NCBI GenBank assembly: GCA_036394995.1
Contig: DASWED010000124.1
Span: 1 to 5,603, forward strand
Length of the DNA stretch: 5,603 bases
Direction: 5' to 3'
From: DASWED01 sp036394995
GTDB lineage: Bacteria; Actinomycetota; UBA4738; JACQTL01
Position numbers and translations under genes: made by a program. The notes under the pieces were generated by a model, which was given only the letters and a program-made list of their open reading frames with translations, did not search any database and had not been told where the DNA came from. Of this stretch, positions 1 to 5,329 are shown piece by piece; the stretch's first letter is position 1, and each line of letters opens with the position of its first letter.

Positions 1-364
1 GGATGGTGGTGGGGGGCGGGGGCAGCGTGGTCGGAGGCCCGCTCGGCGGCGCCACGGAGATGGTGGGGGGAGGCGGAGGGGGTGGGGCGGCACCGCTCTT
101 CTTGTTGAACACGGTGAAGAAGAGCACCGCGCCGATCCCCGCCACCACCAGGAACGCGATGAGGGCGGCCATCCCCGCGGAGAACGTGTTCCGGGGAGGA
201 CGGAGCGGCGGTCCTGGGGGAGGTGGCGAAACGACGGTCTGGCCGCCGGGCCACACGCCACCCGGCGGCGGAGGGGCCTGGCCCGCCTGGGGCAACGGGT
301 TGGCGCAGTTGTAGCAGTACGGGGCCCCAGCCGCATTCTCGGCGCCACAGTTCGGGCAGATCAT
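1..364 (-). CDS. Zinc-ribbon, single-TM, Pro-rich membrane protein (3' end cut by window)
   Basis: About 121 codons are visible, starting with ATG at 364; the C-terminus lies beyond the left edge. The protein opens directly with a four-cysteine zinc ribbon (MICPNCG, then CYNC; Cys3, Cys6, Cys17, Cys20). A Pro/Gly-rich stretch follows (about residues 23-58), then one hydrophobic helix (about 64-86), a basic NKKS stop-transfer motif and a Pro/Thr-rich segment running to the edge. The likely topology is cytoplasmic ribbon and external C-terminus, but NKKS after the helix could argue for the reverse. The start is supported by GGGAGGTG at 371-378, 6 nt upstream, and by the ribbon beginning at residue 2. 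It lies 43 bp after the PrsW-like gene, probably in the same operon. Such N-terminal ribbons are common in bacterial membrane proteins and do not define a function; any C-terminal domain is unseen. Confidence in the gene is high, in its role low. Confidence 0.85.
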   Translation of the reverse strand, partial: MICPNCGAENAAGAPYCYNCANPLPQAGQAPPPPGGVWPGGQTVVSPPPPGPPLRPPRNTFSAGMAALIAFLVVAGIGAVLFFTVFNKKSGAAPPPPPPPTISVAPPSGPPTTLPPPPTTI

Positions 365-384
365 CGGGCGCACCTCCCTGCGGT

Positions 385-398
385 GGTCCGGTCGGACC
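385..398. repeat. Perfect inverted repeat GGTCCG-GT-CGGACC in an intergenic gap
   Basis: Two 6-nt arms separated by 2 nt lie in the 43-bp gap between the PrsW-like gene and the zinc-ribbon gene. In RNA it would form a small GC hairpin. No T-tract follows on either strand, so it does not look like an intrinsic terminator. It may be a protein-binding site, a weak RNA stem or chance in GC-rich DNA. Confidence 0.4.
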
Positions 399-407
399 GG
401 CGGCCAC

Positions 408-1439
408 TCACGAGGCCGCCTCCGCCGCCGGGGCCGCCGCGAGCGCCTGCCTGGTCTCCAGGATCTGCCGGCGGTACTCCTCGGGCGTCAGGAGCTTGGC
501 CGGCGTGGTCCGGTCCGACTTGTCGTGGTGCTTGCGGAACGCCAGCTCCACCTCGAGCACGTACAGCCGGCGCCGGAGGCGCCACGTCGCCATGCCCTTG
601 CCCATGGCTCCAGCCAGGACCGAGAACCGCCGGAACGGCCCGACGATCGTGTTGTAGTCCTCCGCGGTCACCACGCCCGCCTGGACTTCGTCCTGCAGCT
701 CCCGGCTCACCAGGACCTTCTCCCGGCCGGAGGCCCACACGGCGATGGCCGCCAGCGCCACCAGCCCCAGGAGGTTCGGCAGGTTCGACACGAACTTGGC
801 CAGGCCGCTCGTCTGGATGTCGTTGGGGTTCGCGGCCAGCCAGGACGGGATGTAGTCGTGCAGGAGGTGGAACCCCATCGCGATCCCCGTCCCCAGGGCG
901 GCCATGGCGACCACCCGGCCCAGCGCGGCCCGCCGGGCCGTCCCCAGGCACAGGCCGATGACCCCGGCGTAGAAGACCCAGTTGACGCTGGCCAGGACCG
1001 TGGAGGCGAGGTCGTGCGTGGAAATGCCGCCGAACAGCGTCGGCGTGGTCCAGATGGCCCAGAAGGTTGCCGCCATCCCGAACCCCACTCCCACCACTCC
1101 GCCGTAGACCAGGCCGTCGAGGACGTCGTCCAACTCGTACCGGACCAGGAAGAACACCACCAGGAGGACGGCCCCCAGCACCAGCTCCTCGATGAGCGGC
1201 TGGTTGGCGTTCTGGAGGCCCGGCACGATGATGGCGGCCGAGGCCACGCTGTTCGGGACCCCGAAGGCCTTCTCGATCCACGCGGTGAGGAGCGGGGCGG
1301 CGACGACGCCGGCTCCCAGCGCGATGGCGATCAGCCTGACCGGCTCCTTCTCGTATCGGTCGAGGTAGTAGATCCCCGCCATCAGCACGATGGCCGGGAT
1401 CAGCGACCACAGGATCGCGGTCACCAGGCTCCCGTGCAT
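408..1439 (-). CDS. PrsW-family polytopic membrane protein, putative intramembrane metalloprotease with atypical motifs
   Basis: 343 residues, ATG at 1439, with AAGGGG about 10 nt upstream. About seven hydrophobic helices are visible (near 5-25, 34-54, 82-100, 109-130, 145-167, 172-188, 209-227), followed by a charged cytoplasmic tail of about 115 residues with two TAEDY/TPEEY-type helical patches. Family signs are DRYEKEP at the end of helix 1 (27-33), a Glu-Glu pair in helix 3 (IEEL, Glu84-Glu85), DVLDG and GG before helix 4 (105-114), and HLLHD (181-185). PrsW proteins are membrane-embedded proteases; Bacillus PrsW cleaves an anti-sigma factor at site 1. Here the usual EExxK lysine is Leu88, the Phe-x3-Glu-Asn motif reads FGMAAT (120-125), and the usual middle histidine is not evident, so activity is uncertain. 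The gene lies 68 bp after the Pro-rich membrane protein gene and 43 bp before the zinc-ribbon gene. The family call is fairly firm; catalysis is not established. Confidence 0.75.
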   Translation of the reverse strand: MHGSLVTAILWSLIPAIVLMAGIYYLDRYEKEPVRLIAIALGAGVVAAPLLTAWIEKAFGVPNSVASAAIIVPGLQNANQPLIEELVLGAVLLVVFFLVRYELDDVLDGLVYGGVVGVGFGMAATFWAIWTTPTLFGGISTHDLASTVLASVNWVFYAGVIGLCLGTARRAALGRVVAMAALGTGIAMGFHLLHDYIPSWLAANPNDIQTSGLAKFVSNLPNLLGLVALAAIAVWASGREKVLVSRELQDEVQAGVVTAEDYNTIVGPFRRFSVLAGAMGKGMATWRLRRRLYVLEVELAFRKHHDKSDRTTPAKLLTPEEYRRQILETRQALAAAPAAEAAS

Positions 1440-1507
1440 CTACGACCCACCCCTTTCGGGCGCACGGCGGCCGGGCCGTCCGCGCATCCCGGGCTTCATC
1501 GGCACGT

Positions 1508-2416
1508 TCACTTCACGATCTCCGAGGGGAAGCGGAACTGGTTCATCAGCGAGTCCACGGCGCTGAACGCGGGGCCCTTCACGGAATCGTCGGTGATCAG
1601 CGTGACCGAAATCGTCGACGTGCCGGCCGGGCACTGGGACGCGTCGGCCGCCTGGCAGTCCGAGGCCGCCATGATCACGACGTCCACGGGACTGCCCGGC
1701 CCCTGCGGCGTGTCGGCGACCCCCGAGAACGCCGCTCCCACCCCGCTGCGGAACCCGACCGCCGGCTCGAGGACCCGGTCCCGTGGCTTGGTCTGCTCCG
1801 CGAGCCCCAGGATCTGGTCGGCGAGATCGCCCTTGCGCTGGTCCAGGAGCTCCTGCGGCGTGGCCTCGGTGGCCGGCACGCCCCGGATCTGCACGATCAC
1901 GGTGACCCGGTCGCTCTGGACCTGCAGCTCGACGTCGTTGTCCGTCTCCTTCGTGATGGCCCACAGGCTGGCGTCGAACTCGATCCGGTACCCGAGCCCC
2001 GCGCTGGTGAACACCTGGCCGGTGACCAGGGCGGGCGCGCCGCCGGCGGGGATGGGAGGCGGGCTGGGCGGGGGGCTGGGGAGCGGCGACGGGTTCGCCG
2101 ACGGCGTCGGGAAGGGCCCCGGCGAGGGCGGCTCGGGCGGGCCGCACGGCGGCGTGGGACAGGGGGTCTGGGGCCCCGGCTTCTGCGAGCCCGTCACCAG
2201 CAGCGCGCCGATCCCGAGCACCACCACCAGCACCCCGACGAACGCGCCGATCAGCACGCCCCGACCGAGGCGGCTCTTCGTCTGTCCCCGTCCCCACCCT
2301 CCGGGAGGAGGCGGAGGCGCCCCGTAGGCCGGCTGCCCTCCCAGGGGGGGCGGGGGCGGGCCGGGGGGAGGCGGCGGTGGTGGCGGGCCAGGAGGCGGTG
2401 GGTACTGGCTGCTCAC
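1508..2416 (-). CDS. Single-pass membrane protein: Pro-rich cytoplasmic head, Pro-rich stalk, external C-terminal domain
   Basis: 302 residues from a GTG start at 2416 that overlaps the preceding gene's stop by 4 bp (GTGA), which implies translational coupling. Residues 1-40 are almost all Pro, Gly, Tyr and Gln. A basic patch (KSRLGR, 47-52) precedes one helix (about 53-75). The patch favours an N-in/C-out topology with the C-terminus outside the cell. A Pro/Ser-rich stalk follows (78-127, with CPTPPC at 86-91), then a globular region of about 175 residues beginning near YRIEFD (143) and ending in a SLMNQFRF strand. This layout, with a YxIxFP-like start and a SFxF-like end, is reminiscent of PsbP/Mog1-like or LpqN-like domains, but that is only a resemblance. 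Cys234 and Cys242 could form a disulfide. No catalytic signature was seen. It could be a sensor, a partner or a substrate of the neighbouring kinase and PrsW-like proteins. Gene confidence is high; function is unknown. Confidence 0.85.
   Translation of the reverse strand: MSSQYPPPPGPPPPPPPPGPPPPPLGGQPAYGAPPPPPGGWGRGQTKSRLGRGVLIGAFVGVLVVVLGIGALLVTGSQKPGPQTPCPTPPCGPPEPPSPGPFPTPSANPSPLPSPPPSPPPIPAGGAPALVTGQVFTSAGLGYRIEFDASLWAITKETDNDVELQVQSDRVTVIVQIRGVPATEATPQELLDQRKGDLADQILGLAEQTKPRDRVLEPAVGFRSGVGAAFSGVADTPQGPGSPVDVVIMAASDCQAADASQCPAGTSTISVTLITDDSVKGPAFSAVDSLMNQFRFPSEIVK
2048..2081 (+). other. G-quadruplex motif on the + strand
   Basis: Six runs of three or more G (at 2048-2051, 2054-2056, 2061-2063, 2066-2068, 2070-2075, 2078-2081) are separated by loops of 1-4 nt. 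The motif lies on the template strand of the Pro-rich stalk of the 1508-2416 gene. It fits the canonical G4 pattern but may simply follow from proline CCN codons on the opposite strand. Confidence 0.45.
2344..2368 (+). other. G-quadruplex motif near the start of the 1508-2416 gene
   Basis: G-runs of 7, 5, 3 and 6 are separated by loops of 1, 1 and 2 nt, a textbook short-loop G4 motif. It sits about 50-70 nt inside the coding region, on the template strand, and encodes part of the N-terminal poly-proline run. Effects on transcription or translation are possible but not shown. Confidence 0.5.
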
Positions 2417-3570
2417 GACTCACCCCCCTCCGGGGCTACCGGCGGGCGACCCGTTTCCCCGGTGGGCGGGGCGGACCCGGGGGCCCTGGGCTTCGGCAGG
2501 GCCATCAGGGAGATGCCGCAGTTGATGCAGAACGAGTGCCGGGGGGTCTGCAGTCCGCAGTTCGCGCAGGTGATGTCCGCGCCCGTCTCGATCTCCGCGG
2601 CCTCCTGGAGCAGGCCGAGGTGCAGGACCCGGCGGAGCCACAGCAGCGCGACGACGTCCAGGATCACGTAGGCGACCAGTGCCAGGATGTTCGCCAGGAA
2701 CAGCTGCGCCATCGCCGCCGCGATCAGCACGAGGCAGGCCGCGATCACCGCCATGAACGGGCTTCCGAGGGCACCCAGCGCGTTCCGATCCCTGACCGGC
2801 GCCCGGTACCGGAGCCAGAACGCTCCGGCCGCGGCGCTGATCACCGCCGCCGCCAGCACCGGCGCGGCGACCGCCAGCTCCAGGAGCCGGATGATCCACG
2901 GCGTGATCGATCCCACCGGCCGGAGACCGACGCTCGACAGGAAGCTGAAGGACGACACGATCAGCGAGGCTCCGGCGAAGCACACGGCCGACGCGCCACC
3001 GAACGTGGCGCCGTCGAGCACGTCGTTGAAGCTCTTGCGGGGCAGCAGGATCAGCGGCCCGATCAGCATCAGAGCGACCGAGATCACCGGCATGACCACG
3101 CCGCGGAGAAGCGCGGTGGAGCCCGTGGACTCGTTGAGGAATCCGGCGCCCGCGGGAACCAGGGCCTTGGCGATGATCCCCGCCACGATGCCGGCCGCGA
3201 CCCCCCACGCCATCGTGAACCCGATCACCGAGAGGGGCTCGTCCTCGTAGACGTCGACGTCGTAGAGGTACAGGACGACGAGCAGCGGCGTGAGGACGGC
3301 CGAGGCGATCACCGCCAGCGGGAACATCCGGAACAGGGCGAGGACCACGACGGCCGATACGCCGATCAGCAGGGCGGCCCGGAACGTGTCCATTCCGGCC
3401 TTGGGGAGCTGGGGGAAGATCGAGGAGACGATGGAGGGGCGGTTCAGGCCCTCGTTGGGGGCGGCCGAGAACCGGCGCTTGCGGGCCACCTCCTCGGACA
3501 GACTGTTCCCGCAGCGGATGCAGAAGTTGCCCTCGGGCACCTCCTGCCCGCAATCGTCGCACGTCACCAC
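2413..3570 (-). CDS. PrsW-like membrane protein with a zinc ribbon at each end, lacking the catalytic Glu pair
   Basis: 385 residues from GTG at 3570, with GGGAGGA 8 nt upstream; a second GTG follows at 3567. Zinc ribbon 1 uses Cys4, Cys7, Cys17, Cys20; zinc ribbon 2 uses Cys335, Cys338, Cys348, Cys351. Between them lie about eight hydrophobic helices (roughly 63-311). The core shares DxYExEP (106-112) and DVLDGxxxGG (183-192) with the PrsW-family product of 408-1439, and the spacing between the two motifs is nearly the same (71 versus 72 residues), so the two are probably homologous. Where that protein has Glu-Glu, this one has a purely hydrophobic PVISVALM stretch (161-168), and no histidine replaces HxxxD, so it is likely a non-catalytic relative. 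Both ribbons should face the cytoplasm if the helix number is even. The C-terminal 30 residues are Pro/Gly-rich. It overlaps the next gene by 4 bp. The role is unknown: possibly a scaffold or pseudoprotease. Confidence 0.8.
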   Translation of the reverse strand: MVTCDDCGQEVPEGNFCIRCGNSLSEEVARKRRFSAAPNEGLNRPSIVSSIFPQLPKAGMDTFRAALLIGVSAVVVLALFRMFPLAVIASAVLTPLLVVLYLYDVDVYEDEPLSVIGFTMAWGVAAGIVAGIIAKALVPAGAGFLNESTGSTALLRGVVMPVISVALMLIGPLILLPRKSFNDVLDGATFGGASAVCFAGASLIVSSFSFLSSVGLRPVGSITPWIIRLLELAVAAPVLAAAVISAAAGAFWLRYRAPVRDRNALGALGSPFMAVIAACLVLIAAAMAQLFLANILALVAYVILDVVALLWLRRVLHLGLLQEAAEIETGADITCANCGLQTPRHSFCINCGISLMALPKPRAPGSAPPTGETGRPPVAPEGGES

Positions 3571-3680
3571 GGGGAGATCCTCCCGGGACCGGGGGGTCGG
3601 GCGGTGCGAGCGGTGTCGGTCGTCATGGCGTCGGGGACGGGGTTGGACGCGGCGCGGGCTCCGGACGATCCCGGCGCATC

Positions 3681-3693
3681 CGCGAAACTCGCG
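3681..3693. repeat. Inverted repeat CGCGA-AAC-TCGCG in the leader region
   Basis: Two perfect 5-nt arms around a 3-nt spacer, within the 278-bp gap upstream of the double-zinc-ribbon gene. It could be a small RNA stem in the leader or a protein-binding site. It abuts the GTGACTGT direct repeats. Arms this short can arise by chance. Confidence 0.35.
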
Positions 3694-3709
3694 TGACTGT
3701 GGTGACTGT
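3693..3709. repeat. Tandem direct repeat GTGACTGT x2, 9-bp period
   Basis: GTGACTGT occurs at 3693-3700 and again at 3702-3709 (ACAGTCAC when read on the minus strand). Closely spaced direct repeats in a non-coding region can be a regulator's binding site; a spacing near one helical turn is compatible with that. No known regulator can be assigned. Confidence 0.35.
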
Positions 3710-3713
3710 CCCG

Positions 3714-3720
3714 CCTCCTT
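3714..3720 (-). promoter_or_regulatory. Orphan perfect Shine-Dalgarno sequence AAGGAGG
   Basis: On the minus strand this is a full anti-16S match, yet no ATG, GTG or TTG follows at a normal distance. The first ATG is 34 nt downstream (3679), beyond the CGCGA hairpin, and opens only a very short frame. It may be a standby ribosome site, part of a structured leader, or chance. Confidence 0.3.
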
Positions 3721-3730
3721 GGTGAGTCCC

Positions 3731-3745
3731 CATTCGCAACGAATG
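3731..3745. repeat. Operator-like inverted repeat CATTCG-CAA-CGAATG
   Basis: Perfect 6-nt arms with a 3-nt spacer, in the gap between the kinase gene and the double-zinc-ribbon gene, about 40 bp downstream of the predicted -10 box. The position and symmetry fit an operator for a dimeric regulator or a small leader stem. The surrounding DNA is less GC-rich than the flanking genes, as expected for regulatory DNA. Confidence 0.45.
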
Positions 3746-3782
3746 ATCTGGCTTCGAGATGAACCCGATACGGCGCGGCGGC

Positions 3783-3811
3783 ATTGTTTCGCCGCCTCCG
3801 AGCGGTGTCAA
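3783..3811 (-). promoter_or_regulatory. Predicted sigma70-type promoter for the membrane-protein operon
   Basis: On the minus strand a perfect -35 TTGACA (3811-3806) is followed by a 17-bp spacer and AACAAT (3788-3783), a 4/6 match to TATAAT. It lies just past the kinase stop codon and points at the double-zinc-ribbon gene. Transcription would begin near 3776 and give a leader of about 205 nt before the GTG at 3570. This would let genes 2-5 be expressed separately from the kinase. No start site has been measured. Confidence 0.55.
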
Positions 3812-3848
3812 GGAACTGCGATCCCCCTCGCGGGTCCACCCCCAAAGC

Positions 3849-5261
3849 CTACTTCACGGCCAGGACCAGGATGAGCACCACGACCACCGCCGCGGCGGCG
3901 CCCGCGAGGACCCACATGAACAGGGTCCGGCGGTCGGAGGCGCCGGCGGACGCCCGGCGGCGGGGAGTGGCGGGCGGGAGCGGCCGGCCCATCGGTGGGG
4001 TCGGCGGTGGGGTCGGCGGGGCCGACGGCCGGCCTTCGGGCGGGATCGAGGCCGGAGGGGGAGGCGGCGTGGAGACGGGAGGCAGAGGAGCGTGGGGCGG
4101 CGCGGAGACGGGAGGCGGAGGCGCGTGGGGCGGCGCGGAGGGGGGCGCGACGGAGGGGGGTTGGGAGGGCACGGACGCCGGCGCGCTCTCGGCCGGTGCC
4201 CCCGTCCGGCTCGGCTCCGAGGGCGGACTGGGGGTCGAGCTCACCGGGGGCCCGGGCGCCGGGCCGGGCATCGAGGCGGCGGGGATCGACATGCTGGACC
4301 CGCCGATGAGGCCCGAGGGCCCGTACCCGGCCGAGACCCCCGGAGCATCCGGGTTCCAGCCGGCCAGGAAGGAGCGCGCCGCCTCGATCATGGTCCGGCA
4401 GTCGGGGAAGCGAGCCTCGCGGTCCTTCGACATGGCCCTGACGATCACCGCGTCGAGTCCCCGGGGAAGTCCCCGGCGCAGCGCCGAGGCGTGCGGCGGG
4501 GGGACGTTCAGGTGGGCCAGCATGACCGCACGTTCGTCCTCACCTGCGAACGGGGCGCGGCCGGTGAGGCATTCGTACAGCACGCACCCGAGGGCATAGA
4601 TGTCGGCCCGGCCGTCCAGGGCCTCGTCCCGGAACTGCTCCGGCGCCGCGTACTCGACGGTCCCGGCGAAGTATCCGACCCGGGTCAGGCCCCGGCGTCT
4701 TTGGGCAGGCTCCAGCTCGGCCGGGGCGTTCTCCTCATGGGGCGTGGACACGTCGACCTGCTTGGACAGGCCGAAGTCGGTGAGGTAGACGTGTTCGACC
4801 TGGCGGGTGGGCGAGGGCGGCTCCAGCAGGATGTTCCCCGGCTTGACGTCGCGATGGACCAGGCCCCGCTGGTGGGCGGCGTCGAGGGCGCTGCCCACCC
4901 GGCCCAGGATCGAGACCGCGCGGATCGGGTTCAGCGGCCCGTGGCTGCGGAGGATCTCGCCCAGGTCCGAGCCCTCGACGTAGCGCATCGCGATCCACAG
5001 CTCGCCGTCCGCCTCTCCCGCGTCGGTGACCGGGACGATGTTGGGGTGCTCGAGCGATGCGGCCAGACGGGCCTCGCGTTCGAACCGTTCGCGGAACGCG
5101 GCGTCGCTCGCGTACTCGGGCGGGAGGACCTTGACCGCGACCTTCTTCCCCAGATGGATGTGTTCGGCCAGGTACACGACGCCCATCCCGCCGTGCCCCA
5201 GCAGCCCCTCGATGTGGTACTCGGCCATCTGGGTGCCGATGCGGGGATCCGGGGAGGCCAT
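3849..5261 (-). CDS. Tail-anchored Ser/Thr protein kinase (PknB-type, Hanks family)
   Basis: 470 residues from ATG at 5261 (AAAGG 9 nt upstream). The frame stays open further upstream but runs into the divergent gene and has no kinase homology there. Kinase domain about 15-300: Gly-loop GHGGMGVVY (22-30), ATP-binding Lys44 (VAVK), helix-C Glu63, catalytic HRDVKPGN (136-143, Asp138), DFG (162-164), APE (206-208) and subdomain XI Arg284. All catalytic residues are present, so it should phosphorylate Ser/Thr. The DFG-to-APE stretch is long (about 46 residues), with a charged, Pro-containing insert near 169-190. Residues 304-432 are a Pro/Ser/Ala-rich linker with 11-residue repeats. A basic patch (RRR, 434-436; RR, 444-445) precedes a terminal helix (about 447-469), and only one Lys follows, so there is no external sensor domain, unlike PASTA-bearing PknB. 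It is 278 bp upstream of the membrane-protein operon. Confidence 0.95.
   Translation of the reverse strand: MASPDPRIGTQMAEYHIEGLLGHGGMGVVYLAEHIHLGKKVAVKVLPPEYASDAAFRERFEREARLAASLEHPNIVPVTDAGEADGELWIAMRYVEGSDLGEILRSHGPLNPIRAVSILGRVGSALDAAHQRGLVHRDVKPGNILLEPPSPTRQVEHVYLTDFGLSKQVDVSTPHEENAPAELEPAQRRRGLTRVGYFAGTVEYAAPEQFRDEALDGRADIYALGCVLYECLTGRAPFAGEDERAVMLAHLNVPPPHASALRRGLPRGLDAVIVRAMSKDREARFPDCRTMIEAARSFLAGWNPDAPGVSAGYGPSGLIGGSSMSIPAASMPGPAPGPPVSSTPSPPSEPSRTGAPAESAPASVPSQPPSVAPPSAPPHAPPPPVSAPPHAPLPPVSTPPPPPASIPPEGRPSAPPTPPPTPPMGRPLPPATPRRRASAGASDRRTLFMWVLAGAAAAVVVVLILVLAVK
3994..4017. repeat. 12-nt tandem repeat x2 in the kinase linker
   Basis: GGTGGGGTCGGC occurs at 3994-4005 and 4006-4017 without interruption. 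On the minus strand it encodes Pro/Thr repeats at the end of the kinase's Pro-rich linker. This is a typical low-complexity coding repeat that can expand or contract by slippage. Confidence 0.6.
4071..4136. repeat. 33-nt tandem repeat x2 in the kinase linker
   Basis: Two adjacent 33-nt units (4071-4103 and 4104-4136) differ at only two positions, and a third degenerate copy starts at 4137. On the minus strand each unit encodes an 11-residue block of the type APPHAPxPPVS in the linker between kinase domain and membrane helix. The length is a multiple of three, so copy-number change would alter linker length without a frameshift. Confidence 0.7.
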
Positions 5262-5329
5262 GGCTGGACACCTTTGTATCACGCGATCTCCGGGGCCCCC
5301 GCGGCGGATCGGGTGGTAGAACGGACCCG
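5262..5329. promoter_or_regulatory. Divergent intergenic region between the kinase and lipoprotein genes
   Basis: Only 68 bp separate the two divergent starts, so their promoters must lie close together or overlap. On the minus strand TGATACAAA (5281-5273) resembles an extended -10 box, but it would start transcription only about 5 nt before the kinase ATG and exclude the AAAGG ribosome site (5275-5271); both cannot be used. On the plus strand TAGAAC (5317-5322) could serve as a -10 for a leaderless lipoprotein mRNA. No good -35 was seen for either. GGGGCCCC at 5292-5299 is a small palindrome. Confidence 0.35.

Noticed and set aside
385..398. Intrinsic terminator after the PrsW-like gene
   Set aside because: The inverted repeat is GC-rich but has no T-tract on either strand, and the next gene follows with a good ribosome site 43 bp after the previous stop.
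361..1410. 349-codon minus-strand frame overlapping the PrsW-like gene
   Set aside because: It is an out-of-frame reading of the same strand, giving an Arg/Gly/Pro-rich product without membrane helices, while the 408-1439 frame gives a coherent polytopic protein with family motifs.
525..2327. 600-codon open frame on the + strand
   Set aside because: It lies antisense to two well-supported minus-strand genes. Its translation is rich in His, Arg, Gln and Asp without hydrophobic segments or motifs, as expected for the opposite strand of GC-rich genes.
2377..3696. 439-codon open frame on the + strand
   Set aside because: It is antisense to the double-zinc-ribbon membrane gene. The product is a highly charged Arg/Asp/Gly-rich sequence with no recognisable domain; GC-rich DNA has few stops.
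3564..3845. 93-codon minus-strand frame in the kinase-operon gap
   Set aside because: It spans the predicted promoter, has no ribosome site, lower third-position GC than real genes here, and no recognisable domain. Only its last 20 codons are discussed as a possible micro-frame.
3994..4140. CRISPR-like or mobile repeat array
   Set aside because: The repeats are contiguous, of codon-multiple length and inside the kinase coding region. There are no unique spacers, so they are protein low-complexity repeats.
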